In this document: positions 17,612 through 27,813 of the stretch, in pieces
Layout: every line of letters begins with the position of its first letter
How positions within the stretch are numbered: the first letter of the stretch is position 1
Assembly (NCBI RefSeq): GCF_007830335.1
Contig: NZ_VLKU01000006.1
Coordinates: 67,001 to 131,000, forward strand
Length of the DNA: 64,000 bases
Source of the DNA: Paracoccus sulfuroxidans
GTDB taxonomy: Bacteria > Pseudomonadota > Alphaproteobacteria > Rhodobacterales > Rhodobacteraceae
Reading direction: 5' to 3'
Notes under the pieces: model-generated
Databases searched by the model: none
The model's input: only the letters and a program-made list of their open reading frames with translations
What the model was told of the DNA's origin: nothing
Position numbers and translations under genes: made by a program

Positions 17612-18772
17612 ATGAAACCAGGCGCGCTGATCTTGGCAGCAGGCGCGGTGATGGCCGCCCATGCGGGCATGGCCTCCGAGGTCGATGTCCTTGCCCCCGG
17701 CTTGCCTGAAGCGTTCAGCACCCTGCCGGGCGTGCGGCTGGTCCAGCCTGAAGACGGGGTCGAGGTGCTGGCCCGCACGATCTATCTGGACGATCCGGCA
17801 GCGCTTGAGGGCCTGGGCGATCTGCCCCCGGATGCGCTGGTGGTGGTCAACGATTGCGGCTGGGACCGGCCTTTCGCGGAAATGCGCGCCGATCTGCGCG
17901 CGCGCGTCGCCAGCCCCTCGGGCAGCTGCGACACTGATGAGGTCTCGCGCCGCGCGGCCTCGGCTTTGGCGGCAGATGCAGGGCAGCAGGCGGCGGATCT
18001 GCAAGCGGCGGGCTTTCGCATCCATAGCCCGGCCCGCGCGGCTGTCGCGCCGGTGCTGGACACCAGCATCGTCATCTCGGCGCTGCCCGGAAATGCGGTG
18101 ATCCTGGCCGCCGAAGCGCCGCAGGCGGTGGTCGTCCCGGCCTCGCTGGGGCCCGCGCCCGTGGGCCAGCAACCGCGCCGCGCCGGCCTTCCCGAGCCCT
18201 CGATCATCGTCGGAGAGCTGGCAAGCCTCATCGGTCGCGACCAGCGCGGCCCGCTGGGCGTGCCCTATGCCATCCGCGAGCGGATCCGTGTCCTCGACCC
18301 GGCGCTCTTCCAAAGCATGCTGGAGGGCGGGGCCTTCGACCCGTTGCCCGACCAGATGGCAGTGGCGCTGCAGACCGAGCTTCAGCGGATGAACTGCTAT
18401 GGCGGGACGGTCGACGGCAGCTGGGGGCAGGGGTCGATCACGGCTCTCGGGCGCTATTTCAGCACGCTGGGGGCAGCGAATGCCTCGACCACCCCCGATC
18501 CGGCGCTGTTCCGGGCGATTGCCCTGAACCCGGATGTGGAATGCCCGCAGGTGGCCCCGGCGGTTGCCGCAACGCCCGCGACCCCGCGCAGCACGCCGCG
18601 CGCGACGCAGGCGGCCTCGACCCAACGCACGCCCGCGGCGCGGCAGCCAAGCCAGCCCGCCGCTGCCTCGACCGCGCGTCGGCCGCAAACGTCGGCCGAG
18701 CCCGCACAGCCCGCCGCGCCTGCCGGGACGCGCTGGAACATGAACCCGCGCGGCTCTGGCATGTACCGCTAG
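17612..18772 (+). CDS. Exported peptidoglycan-binding-like protein
   Basis: A 386-residue protein with a signal peptide ending near residue 21 (AHAGMAS). The N-terminal half (25-190) is unassigned, with cysteines in NDCGWD and SGSCDTD. Around residues 250-290 lies LQTELQRMNCYGGTVDGSWG followed by a helix, which looks like the small three-helix peptidoglycan-binding fold. The last 70 residues are a Pro/Ala/Thr-rich tail ending RGSGMYR. It stops four bases before the LytM-transglycosylase gene. A wall-binding partner for that enzyme is the natural reading. Confidence 0.65.
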   Translation: MKPGALILAAGAVMAAHAGMASEVDVLAPGLPEAFSTLPGVRLVQPEDGVEVLARTIYLDDPAALEGLGDLPPDALVVVNDCGWDRPFAEMRADLRARVASPSGSCDTDEVSRRAASALAADAGQQAADLQAAGFRIHSPARAAVAPVLDTSIVISALPGNAVILAAEAPQAVVVPASLGPAPVGQQPRRAGLPEPSIIVGELASLIGRDQRGPLGVPYAIRERIRVLDPALFQSMLEGGAFDPLPDQMAVALQTELQRMNCYGGTVDGSWGQGSITALGRYFSTLGAANASTTPDPALFRAIALNPDVECPQVAPAVAATPATPRSTPRATQAASTQRTPAARQPSQPAAASTARRPQTSAEPAQPAAPAGTRWNMNPRGSGMYR

Positions 18773-18776
18773 GCGC

Positions 18777-21002
18777 ATGACCGAGGTCGACCCCAGATTC
18801 CGCCAGATGGGCCGGGGCGCGCGCCAGCGACGCCGACGGCAGGGGATGCTGCGCGCCCTGCTGGTGCTGCCGGTGATCGCGCTGGCAGGTGGCTGGCTGT
18901 GGTCGCGGATGGACGTGCCGCCGCTTTCGGGCGGCGCGGATTTGGATGAGCAGTTGACTCAGGTCGGATCGGAATTCGACATCGCGCCGGTGGTGCGCGG
19001 CGACACCTTCACCGATATCCCCGGCGATCCGCTGATCATTCCCAGCCCCGAACAGGGCGAGGCGCGCAAGGGCAAGGACCTGCCCGCGCCCCCGGCGCTG
19101 GCTGCGGCGCGTCACGCCAGCCCGCCGCCCGCGATGGTCACGGTGATGCGCGACGATCTGGTGCCGCGCGACCGCAGGCTGGTGGCGGCGCTTCCCTCGA
19201 CCCGCGAGGAATTCGCGCTGTTTCAGGCCGAGCGCGGGCGCGACACCGTGGTGAACGCCAGCTTATTGCCGCAGGTGGCGGGCGATCCCGCCGGGCAGTT
19301 GGCCGATGGTCAGGCGCAAGTGTCCGGCGTCGCCCTGCTGCGCGGGGCCGAGCTGCGCCCGGCGCTGTGGCGCGACATGATCCTTGAGACGACGCGAACC
19401 AGCAGCATTGCCGAATTGTTGCAGCAGAACGGCATCGACGGATTGCAGGCGGAATCGCTGTCGCGTCGCATCGCCCAGCAACTGGCGCTGGAGGATGAGC
19501 AGATCGCCGCAGGCTCGGTTCTGGCGCTGCGCTATCGCATGCAATCGGGTCAGCATCAGGTGATGCAGATCTCGCTTTACGCGCCGCAGGGGTTCGTGGG
19601 GTCGCTGGCCATGTCGGCCTCGGGGCAGCTGGTGCCCGGGGCGGATGCCTGGGCGGGGCAGCCGATCCTCAGCGATCTGATGGCGCGCAGCGAGACGCGG
19701 GGGCCTGCGGTCCAGCAGCGCCTGCTGGACGTGATCTATTCGGCGGCGCTACGCCACGATATCCCCTCCGAGGTCATCGGCAATGCGCTGGCGATGATGT
19801 CGAAGATCCACGATCTGGACGGTTTCGCGGATGAGCGTGACAGCCTGACGATGATCCTCGCGCCCGATCCGGCGGGTCAGACGCCCGAGATCCTTTATAT
19901 CGGCGTCAGCGGGCCCTCGGGCGACAAACCCTGCTATGTGGTCCCGGCCAAGACCGAGGGGTTCGAGTGTTTCGCCCCCGGCGCGCGCGTGCAGGTGCGC
20001 GCAGGCGGGACCGAGCTTCAGCCGCCCGTCGCGGGCGTCCTGACGCAACGCTTCATCCCGCCCGAGCAGGACAGCCACCCCGATGCCGCGAAGGCCATGG
20101 CGGGGCGCGGCACGGTGGTCTGGTCGGCGCCGCAAGACAGCCCGGTCCAGCTGGTGGCGGCGGGTCGCGTGACGGCGGTCTCGGGCAAGTCCGAATTCGG
20201 CACGTTGGTCGAGGTGGCGCATCCGAACGGCATGATCAGCCGCTATGCCGGGCTGGGTCAGCTGGACCCCGGCGTCAAGCTGAACGCCGAGCTGTCGCAG
20301 GGGGCGGCGCTGGGGAAGGTGGGCGTGCCCATCGGCCTTGATCGCCCGGGCCTTGTCTTCCAACTGCTGGAGAAAGGTCAGCCCGTCGATCCGATGCCCT
20401 ACCTCAGCGGGCCGGGCGAGGTGCTGGCCTCGGACGCGATCGAGACGCTGATCGGGCGCATCATTCATGTCGAAAGCGGTGGCGTGGCCCATGCCCGCAA
20501 CCCGCTGTCGACCGCGACCGGGCTGGGGCAGTTCATCGAAAGCACCTGGATGCGGATGATGCGCAGCTATCGCCCGGATCTGGTCGCCTCACTGTCGCCG
20601 CGCGATGTGCTGGACCTGCGGCTGAACCCGGACCTCTCGCGCCAGATGGTGCGCCATCTGGCTCAGGAAAACGAGGCCTATCTGCGCGCGCGCGGCCACG
20701 ACATTTCAGCCGGGCGGCTGTATCTGGCGCATTTCCTGGGTCCGGCGGGCGCAGATACCGTGCTGCGCGCGGACCCTGCGGCCTCGGTGGGCGAGGTGAT
20801 GGGCGGCGCGGTCGTTTCCGCCAACCCGTTCCTGCGCGGCTATAGCGTGCAGAACCTGCGCGACTGGGCCGACCGCAAGATGACCGGTGCCCGCAGCGCA
20901 GCGGGCAGCAGCGGGGCAGTGGTCGAGGTCGTGCCCATCTCGGCCGAGGTGCGCGCCTTCATGGAGGCCATCGACAGCCTGCAAAAGCAGGCACAAGGGT
21001 GA
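18777..21002 (+). CDS. LytM-like (degenerate) and lytic transglycosylase fusion
   Basis: A 741-residue protein with a basic N-terminus, one membrane segment (residues about 23-43) and a long periplasmic region. Residues about 415-540 have the LytM/M23 beta layout (RGTVVWSAP, VAAGRVTAV, LVEVAHPNGMISRYAGL), but the HxxxD and HxH zinc ligands are missing (YAGL stands where YxHL is expected). From about 555 a transglycosylase domain follows, with IHVESGG (catalytic Glu), TGLGQFIESTW and LYLAHFLGPAGA. A pseudo-peptidase that steers an active wall-cutting domain is plausible. A local gap for the secretion apparatus would be the use. Confidence 0.8.
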   Translation: MTEVDPRFRQMGRGARQRRRRQGMLRALLVLPVIALAGGWLWSRMDVPPLSGGADLDEQLTQVGSEFDIAPVVRGDTFTDIPGDPLIIPSPEQGEARKGKDLPAPPALAAARHASPPPAMVTVMRDDLVPRDRRLVAALPSTREEFALFQAERGRDTVVNASLLPQVAGDPAGQLADGQAQVSGVALLRGAELRPALWRDMILETTRTSSIAELLQQNGIDGLQAESLSRRIAQQLALEDEQIAAGSVLALRYRMQSGQHQVMQISLYAPQGFVGSLAMSASGQLVPGADAWAGQPILSDLMARSETRGPAVQQRLLDVIYSAALRHDIPSEVIGNALAMMSKIHDLDGFADERDSLTMILAPDPAGQTPEILYIGVSGPSGDKPCYVVPAKTEGFECFAPGARVQVRAGGTELQPPVAGVLTQRFIPPEQDSHPDAAKAMAGRGTVVWSAPQDSPVQLVAAGRVTAVSGKSEFGTLVEVAHPNGMISRYAGLGQLDPGVKLNAELSQGAALGKVGVPIGLDRPGLVFQLLEKGQPVDPMPYLSGPGEVLASDAIETLIGRIIHVESGGVAHARNPLSTATGLGQFIESTWMRMMRSYRPDLVASLSPRDVLDLRLNPDLSRQMVRHLAQENEAYLRARGHDISAGRLYLAHFLGPAGADTVLRADPAASVGEVMGGAVVSANPFLRGYSVQNLRDWADRKMTGARSAAGSSGAVVEVVPISAEVRAFMEAIDSLQKQAQG

Positions 21003-21034
21003 CGCGACGGAAAAAAATGCCGGATTAGGGGCTG

Positions 21035-21054
21035 TTGTCTTGTAATTTAGACAA
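21035..21054. promoter_or_regulatory. Inverted repeat upstream of autotransporter gene
   Basis: TTGTCT (21035-21040) and AGACAA (21049-21054) form a perfect 6-bp repeat around eight AT-rich bases. They lie in the 83-base gap before the autotransporter, the most AT-rich short stretch of this part of the window. It is probably an operator or part of a promoter for that gene. Confidence 0.35.
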
Positions 21055-21085
21055 TTGGACGGATTATGTCTTCTCGTGATGCCTG

Positions 21086-24000
21086 ATGGCATATCCCAAT
21101 TTATCCCTGGTGCCGATCGTCGAGATGTCAGTGTTCAATTTGCCGTGCCTTTCCCGCCTTTTCCTGACAACCGCGTTGATCTCGATGACACCGCTTCTGG
21201 TCGTGACCCGTGCAGGCGCACAGGAGTTCACGCTTGACCAGGATGTGGTCGACGACCGCGAGGGCGACTGGGATCACGACAGCGCAACCTGGACCGACAG
21301 CAGCGGGCAGACCGGGCAGGTCCTTCCGAATAACGGAACTGCCACGGCAGTCCTGCAATATTTCACGCCGAACAATTCGAGCGACCGGGTCGTTCTTGAG
21401 GTCTCGAACTCATCCGTGCTGGTGCCCGGGATCATACGGACCGAGGGCAACTATACCCTGAGGCCGAATAATAACGGCAGCAGCAGTGGCACGCTGGGTG
21501 ACGGAACGATCCAGACTGCGGCCAACCCTCTGGTGTTCCAGACGCTCGACACCGGTTCGTTGATCGTCGAGACGCGGGTGCAGGGCAATATCCGCATCGT
21601 GGGATCGGGCGAGCTTCGCTTCTCGAACCGCGATCGTTTGAACCTTGAGTCGATCACCGTCGCCGGGAGTGGAAACTTCCTGTCCGAGGGTCGCAACAGC
21701 GGCACGCTGGCCAATAGCGGCAGGACCGAATTGCAGCGTGGTCATGACGGTGTCGTGACCAACCGTGGGAACATGCAGTTCCGTGGGGATCTGGACGGGT
21801 TGGTGCTGGAATCCGGCATCGCCACCACGACCGGGAATACCAGTATCGACGCGGCCTATCTGACCAACGCCCAAGCCTCCACGCTGAACATCGAGCAGGG
21901 CACTTTCTCCCTTACCGGCACACCCGGAGCCACGCCCCGGGCCCTGACGAATGAAGGAACCACCACGATCGGGTCGAATGGCACCGTTCAGGTGCGTGTG
22001 GAGAACAGGGGCACGCTGAACCTGAACGGCGGCTATGTGAATGGCAACGTGATCAACCTGAACAGTGCCACACCGAATCAGCCTGGTGGCATTGCGAATC
22101 TGTCGGGAGAAGTTCGATTCCAGCTGAGCAATGAATCGAATGCAACGCTGACGACCAACGGAAACCTTCGCTCCACAACGGTCATAAATGCCGGGACCTT
22201 CACCGTTAACCAGGGGAATACCCTGACGGCGACAGGGCCTGCCGGAACCGAGAACACCTCATCCGGCACGCTCAATGTCCTGAATGGCACGGTCGAGGGT
22301 CTGGTCAGGAACTCGGGCATCATCAACGCCCGGGGCGAATTCGCCAATACGCTGGAAAATGCCGGCGCGCTCTATGCCACGGGCCTGCTGACCATCGATC
22401 GCCTGACAACCAGTGCCGGTGCGACGGTGGCCCAGGGTTCGCGCATCACCGTGGGGCAGGGGAACCGGCTGCGGCTGAACACGAACCTGACCAACACCGG
22501 CGTCACCGCCTTCGACGCCAGCGGCAATGCCGTTCAGACCATGACCATCGGCGGGACGCTTGAGTTCCGGAACGGCGCCTCGCAACTGACGAACAGCGCC
22601 TTCAACCGGCTGGCGCTGAACAATGGCACGATCCTTGGCAATGTCGTCAACAACGGCAGCATGGTGGCCAACGGTGAGGTCTCGGGCAATCTGTCGAACA
22701 ACCAGAGCTTTTCCACGCAAGGTAATCTGAGGGTCGGCAGCCTGACCAACCGTGGCGTGGCCGAAATCGGCGTCGCAGGCGCGGGGGCCACAGGTCACAA
22801 CCTGACGCTGACGAATGGTTCGGCCGAAAACATGGGCACGATGATCGTCAACGGCATGGTCACCGGCGCTGTGAACAACCGGGCCGGAAGCTCGGTGGGC
22901 ACGCTGACGCTGGCGGGTGGTCGCGTCAACGGAACCGTGACGAACGAGGGCACCTTCAGCGGAATCGGTCAAATCGATGGCACGCTGAGAAACAGCGGTG
23001 CAGGAACGGTCAGCACCAACGGCACGCTGAACGTAGGCGCGATGTCGAACAGCAGCACCGTGACTGTTGGGAATACCGGCAGGATCAGCGCGGGTACCAC
23101 CGGCAGCATCGAGAACACCGGGAGCGGTCAGATCACCGTCGGGGTCGCGGGTACGGCGGGCGGCGGGACGCTGGCGGGCAACGTCAACAACAGAAACAAC
23201 GGCCTGATCACCGTCAACGGCGGCCGCATCAATGGCGGCGTGACGAACCGGAACAATGCCGACATCGTGCTGAATGCCGGGACCATCGCGGGCAATATCT
23301 CGAATTCGGGCAATGGCGCGACGCTGACCTTCAACGCGGGCTCATCGGTCGAGCGTGGCGCGAACGGAGAGCGCACGCTGGAAAACTCGAACAGCGGCGT
23401 GGTGACGGTCAACAACAGCGTGATCAATGCCGATGTGACCAACTCGGACAATGGGCAGTTGAACCTGAACGGTGCCACCATCGGCGGCAATGTCGAGAAC
23501 AATTCGAACGGTGTGCTGAACATCGCCTCCAATTCCTCGATCACGGGCAATCTGGTCAACAACGCGCTGATCGATTCCAGCGCGACGACCGGCAGTGTCA
23601 CGCTGTCAGTGTTGAACGGCACCTTCACGAACAATGCCAGGGTGCAGTCGTCGAACGGAGCATTCCTGTATATCAATGCCGCGACCCTGGAGTTCGGCGA
23701 GAACTCGGATGTCGACAACGACAATGTGAGGCTTAGGGGCAACGTGCTGAACCGCGGCACGATGAACTATAGCACTGACGGTGCACTGGAGAACGGCGGG
23801 CTTACCAACGCCCCCACAGGTACGGTAACCGTTTCGGCGAACTTGAATGGCAACCGCTACAATATCGCCAACCAGGGGACTTTCCACGTCACGACTGACC
23901 CGAACTCGGTCGGCGTGTTGCACAACGTCAATATGCTGACGAACAGCGGTAGCTTCACCATCGATGCCGGGACCTCGGTTTCGGCGACGCAGATCAACAA

Positions 24001-27000
24001 CGTGGCGGCGCCCGGCCGGAACGTGGTGATGCGGGTCGGCGGTACAGTGAACTCGGCCAATGTGATGAACAACAGTGCCACGATCATGATGACCGGCGGC
24101 ACGGTGAACCCAGGCATCCGGAACGCAGGCGTGCTGCAGGGCACCGGAACGCTGGCCGGGCTGGTCACCAACACGGCTGCGGGCACGGTCAACGTCGGCG
24201 GTCAGCTGACCTTCAACCAGACCCTGCAGAACAACGGTACGGTCAACATGACCGGCGGGCGGCTGGTCGGCAGTGTCGTGAACACCCGCACGGTGCAGGG
24301 GCAGGGCACGATCACCGGAACACTGGAGAACCGAAGCTCGGTCATCGCGCAGAACGGCACGCTGACCGTCGGCACGCTGGTCAACAACGGCACCACGACG
24401 GCCGGAGCCGGTGGCGTTCTGGCCTCGACGAATGCGATCCAGAACAACCGCCGGTTGGAAGTCGCGACCGGAGGTCGGGTGCAGGCCGCTGTCCAGAACA
24501 ATCGGGGCGCAACCGTCGCGATGCAGGGCGGCACCGCTGTTGGAGCCATCACCAACGCCGGGACCGTGCAGGGCTATGGCCTTGCGCAGACGATCAACAA
24601 CACGAACACCGTCACGGCCAGCGGCGGCACGCTGCGGGTCACGAACCTGACGAACGCGGCCTCGGGCAATCTGCGCGCCGAAGCGGGCGGGACGCTGGCC
24701 TCGGTCAACCGGCTTGAGAACCTGGGTTGGGTCACGCTGCTGGGCGGCACGGTCGACATGGACATCGACAACCGCAACAACCTGCGTGGCGCGGGCACGG
24801 TCGCCGGGCGCGTCGACAACACCGGCACGGTCACCTCGACCGGGGCGCTGGCGATTGAAAAGCTGGCGAATACCGGCACGGGCACCGTGAACGTGCAGAC
24901 CGGCTCGCGCCTCTCGTCCGAGCAGCTGCTCTGGAACAGCGCGCGCGTCAATGTTGCGGGCACGCTTGCGGCGAATGTGCAGAACACCGGCGCGGGCCGG
25001 ATCGAGCTGGAATCGGGTACGATCAGCGGCACCGTGGCCAATGGCGCGACGCTGGTCGGCACCGGTACCATTGACGGGCGGCTCTTCAACACCGGAACCG
25101 CGACCATCGGCGGCAGCGTCACGAATATCGACAACCGCAACGCGCTGGTGGCGTCGGGGCGGCTTGAGGCCGGGACGCTGAACAACAGCGGCACGGTGAC
25201 AGTCGGCACCGGCAACCGCCTGGCTGTGACCGGCGCTTTTGAGAACCGTCAGGACGTCGTGCTGGCGGGCGGCGTGATCGAGGCGGATCTGTCGAACCGG
25301 GGCCGCCTTTTGGGAACCGGAGCCATCACCGGCACGCTGACGAACCGCGGCACGCTGGACCTGGACGGCGTCATGCAGGTCGGCGCGCTGCGCAACCTTG
25401 CGACCCTGACCGTCGGCACCGGCAACCAGCTGAATGTGTTGGGGTCCTCGGTCAACAGCGGCACCGTGCAACTGGCCGGAGGCATTCTGAACGGCGCGCT
25501 GGTCAACAACGGCAATCTGCGGGGCGCGGGGCGGATCACCGGGCAGGTGACGAACAACCAATCGGCGCAGGTGGCCGCGAATACTGTGCTGTCGCTTGAC
25601 CGGGGCATGATCAACAACCGTGACGCCGTCGTCGCCGGTGAGCTGCGCGGCAATGTCGACAACCGTGCGGGCGGGACGCTGCGCATGGCCTCGGGCACGA
25701 TCACCGGCAATGTCACCAACGCCAGCGTCCTCAGCGGAACCGGCGCGATCACCGGCGTGGTGCGCAACTCGGGCACCATCCGTTCGCAGGGCGGGCTGAC
25801 CTTTGGCCAGCTGATCAACGGCGTCGACCGGAATGAAGCCGGGGCAGGCGGCATTGATCGCGCACCGGGAGAGACCTTCCTGGGCACGCTGGTCATTGCC
25901 GAGGGCGATACCCTGCATTCCGACAACCCCGTGCTGAACAACGCAGGCGCTGGCCTGACGCTGAACGGCACGCTGGATGCCTCGCTCTGGACCGCAGGCA
26001 CGGCCGAGCTTTACGGCCGGGTCACCGGCGACGTCGAATATGCGGGTGGCGCGCTGCGCTATAATGACCGCACCCAGATCGACGGCGCGCTGATGCTGGG
26101 CTCGAACTTCACGGTGGCGCGCGGCACGACGCTGCGTGCGGCGCAGACCATCGTCGGCGCGAACACCCAGCTTGCGCTGAACGGCACCGTGCAGGGCCAG
26201 CTGGTCAACCAGGGCCGGGTCGATATTCAGGGCACGCAGGGACGCGTCAACGGTCAGCTGATCAACAACAACACCATCAACATGTCGGGCACCGCCCAGC
26301 ATGCCGGAGACGTGCTGACCACCGCAGGTCTGGCCGGAAACGGCACCTATGTGATGGATGTGGACCTGCGGAACATGGAATCGGACCGCATCGTCGTGCG
26401 CGGCGGGGCGGCGACGGGCTTTTACTACTTCGACCTGAACACCGTCAGCGATGCGACCTCGGGCCGGGTCGGACAATACACCACGCTTCTGGATGTCGAT
26501 GACAGCCTTGGCAGCGCGAACAACTACACCTTCGACAGCAGCGGGGTCGATCTCTCGTCCGAGCGGATCGTCTTCTCGGTCGATCAGCTTGAGGGCAGCG
26601 GCGACCTTGCGGTCATCTCTCAGGTCAACCCGGCCATCGGCGCGCTGTTTGGCAACGTGGCGCTGACCCAGTCGCTGATCGGTTCGGTGATCAACCGCCC
26701 GACCAGCCCCTTCGTGACGGGCGTCGCCTATGATCCGGCGGCGAATCCCTGCAGCGTCGGCAGCTGGGGCCGCGCCATGGGCGGGCACGCCACGGCGAAT
26801 GGCGCGACGGGCAACAGCGTCAGCCGCGTCAACAGCGAAATCAGCGCCGACTACTATGGTATGCAGGTCGGCACCGATCTGGCCTGTTTCGACAACCGCT
26901 TCGGCGGCTGGAACCTTGCCTTCGGCGTCGTCGGCGGCGTCAACCAGGGCAACACCTACCAGCCGGTCTATGCGGTCGATTCGACCAACTCGCAGCAGCT

Positions 27001-27688
27001 GACGCGCCAGCTGGCCAGCTATAACAAGACCGACTTCACCCAGACCTATGCCGGCGTCTACATGACGGCGAACCGGGACGCCTTCCAGGCGGACCTGCAG
27101 TACCGCCTTGAAAACACCGATTTCGAGATCAAGAACACCGCCGTCACCGGCACCGGGCTTGGGCTTTCGACCTCGGATTTCAGCAGCAAGGCCCAGACGC
27201 TCAGCGGCTCGCTGAGCTATGCCTTCCCGCTGGGCGAAAGCGGCTACACGGTCGTTCCGACGGCGGGCTTTGCCTGGTCGCGCTTCAGCACCGACTCGAT
27301 CGACTTCGACGACGGCTACCGCATCGACTTCGAGGATGGCGACCGCAAGGTCGGCTTCGTGGGCGCCACGATTGCCCGGTCGTTCATCAACGAACGCGAC
27401 AACTCGGCGCTTTATGCCTACACGACCGGCACCTATTACAAGGACTTCGCCGATCCGATGGTCTCGATCTTCTCGCGCGAAGGCAGCGCGGATGACTTCC
27501 CGGCGCAGCGCCTGACCTCGGACAACCTGAAATCCTATGGCGAGATCAGTCTGGGCATGAACTACGTCAAGATCATCGGCGGAAAGACCAAGCCGCGGCA
27601 GCTCAGCACCGGCGCACGCATCGATGCGCGCTTCGGCGACGGGCTGGACAGCATCGGCGTCAGCGGACAGTTCCGCTGGCAGTTCTGA
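21086..27688 (+). CDS. Giant autotransporter adhesin with repeat passenger
   Basis: A 2200-residue type V secretion protein. The signal peptide ends at about residue 45 (TRAGA before QEFTLDQ). The passenger (about 46-1870) is Asn/Gly/Thr-rich, lacks Cys and is built of parallel beta-helix-like repeats. Blocks such as LRGAGTVAGRVDNTGTV, LVGTGTIDGRLFNTGTAT and LLGTGAITGTLTNRGTL recur roughly every 70-90 residues. The C-terminal 310 residues form the outer-membrane barrel and end in FRWQF with the required aromatic residue. An ATG at 21125 would give a shorter signal peptide. It sits between T6SS genes, which is odd for an adhesin. Confidence 0.9.
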   Translation: MAYPNLSLVPIVEMSVFNLPCLSRLFLTTALISMTPLLVVTRAGAQEFTLDQDVVDDREGDWDHDSATWTDSSGQTGQVLPNNGTATAVLQYFTPNNSSDRVVLEVSNSSVLVPGIIRTEGNYTLRPNNNGSSSGTLGDGTIQTAANPLVFQTLDTGSLIVETRVQGNIRIVGSGELRFSNRDRLNLESITVAGSGNFLSEGRNSGTLANSGRTELQRGHDGVVTNRGNMQFRGDLDGLVLESGIATTTGNTSIDAAYLTNAQASTLNIEQGTFSLTGTPGATPRALTNEGTTTIGSNGTVQVRVENRGTLNLNGGYVNGNVINLNSATPNQPGGIANLSGEVRFQLSNESNATLTTNGNLRSTTVINAGTFTVNQGNTLTATGPAGTENTSSGTLNVLNGTVEGLVRNSGIINARGEFANTLENAGALYATGLLTIDRLTTSAGATVAQGSRITVGQGNRLRLNTNLTNTGVTAFDASGNAVQTMTIGGTLEFRNGASQLTNSAFNRLALNNGTILGNVVNNGSMVANGEVSGNLSNNQSFSTQGNLRVGSLTNRGVAEIGVAGAGATGHNLTLTNGSAENMGTMIVNGMVTGAVNNRAGSSVGTLTLAGGRVNGTVTNEGTFSGIGQIDGTLRNSGAGTVSTNGTLNVGAMSNSSTVTVGNTGRISAGTTGSIENTGSGQITVGVAGTAGGGTLAGNVNNRNNGLITVNGGRINGGVTNRNNADIVLNAGTIAGNISNSGNGATLTFNAGSSVERGANGERTLENSNSGVVTVNNSVINADVTNSDNGQLNLNGATIGGNVENNSNGVLNIASNSSITGNLVNNALIDSSATTGSVTLSVLNGTFTNNARVQSSNGAFLYINAATLEFGENSDVDNDNVRLRGNVLNRGTMNYSTDGALENGGLTNAPTGTVTVSANLNGNRYNIANQGTFHVTTDPNSVGVLHNVNMLTNSGSFTIDAGTSVSATQINNVAAPGRNVVMRVGGTVNSANVMNNSATIMMTGGTVNPGIRNAGVLQGTGTLAGLVTNTAAGTVNVGGQLTFNQTLQNNGTVNMTGGRLVGSVVNTRTVQGQGTITGTLENRSSVIAQNGTLTVGTLVNNGTTTAGAGGVLASTNAIQNNRRLEVATGGRVQAAVQNNRGATVAMQGGTAVGAITNAGTVQGYGLAQTINNTNTVTASGGTLRVTNLTNAASGNLRAEAGGTLASVNRLENLGWVTLLGGTVDMDIDNRNNLRGAGTVAGRVDNTGTVTSTGALAIEKLANTGTGTVNVQTGSRLSSEQLLWNSARVNVAGTLAANVQNTGAGRIELESGTISGTVANGATLVGTGTIDGRLFNTGTATIGGSVTNIDNRNALVASGRLEAGTLNNSGTVTVGTGNRLAVTGAFENRQDVVLAGGVIEADLSNRGRLLGTGAITGTLTNRGTLDLDGVMQVGALRNLATLTVGTGNQLNVLGSSVNSGTVQLAGGILNGALVNNGNLRGAGRITGQVTNNQSAQVAANTVLSLDRGMINNRDAVVAGELRGNVDNRAGGTLRMASGTITGNVTNASVLSGTGAITGVVRNSGTIRSQGGLTFGQLINGVDRNEAGAGGIDRAPGETFLGTLVIAEGDTLHSDNPVLNNAGAGLTLNGTLDASLWTAGTAELYGRVTGDVEYAGGALRYNDRTQIDGALMLGSNFTVARGTTLRAAQTIVGANTQLALNGTVQGQLVNQGRVDIQGTQGRVNGQLINNNTINMSGTAQHAGDVLTTAGLAGNGTYVMDVDLRNMESDRIVVRGGAATGFYYFDLNTVSDATSGRVGQYTTLLDVDDSLGSANNYTFDSSGVDLSSERIVFSVDQLEGSGDLAVISQVNPAIGALFGNVALTQSLIGSVINRPTSPFVTGVAYDPAANPCSVGSWGRAMGGHATANGATGNSVSRVNSEISADYYGMQVGTDLACFDNRFGGWNLAFGVVGGVNQGNTYQPVYAVDSTNSQQLTRQLASYNKTDFTQTYAGVYMTANRDAFQADLQYRLENTDFEIKNTAVTGTGLGLSTSDFSSKAQTLSGSLSYAFPLGESGYTVVPTAGFAWSRFSTDSIDFDDGYRIDFEDGDRKVGFVGATIARSFINERDNSALYAYTTGTYYKDFADPMVSIFSREGSADDFPAQRLTSDNLKSYGEISLGMNYVKIIGGKTKPRQLSTGARIDARFGDGLDSIGVSGQFRWQF

Positions 27689-27698
27689 TCCCTCCTCG

Positions 27699-27722
27699 GG
27701 CGCCGATCCCCGGAACGGCGCC
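27699..27722 (+). terminator. Hairpin after autotransporter gene
   Basis: GGCGCCG (27699-27705) and CGGCGCC (27716-27722) form a 7-bp perfect stem with a ten-base loop, eleven bases after the stop codon. No U-run follows, so termination may be partial or factor-assisted. It separates the adhesin from the tssK operon. Confidence 0.45.
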
Positions 27723-27813
27723 TGAGCGGTGTCGTTTCGTGGGATTGCCCGCAGTTTTCATCTTGGGCTATCAGGGTTTAAGACAGTCCGAAGTTTATTA
27801 GTGGGGCCGCCAT

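Noticed and set aside
23606..26788. Very long minus-strand open frame (1060 codons) opposite the autotransporter
   Set aside because: It is a shadow created by repeats and GC-rich third positions. It has no ribosome site, no recognisable motif and mirrors the repeat pattern of the plus-strand gene.
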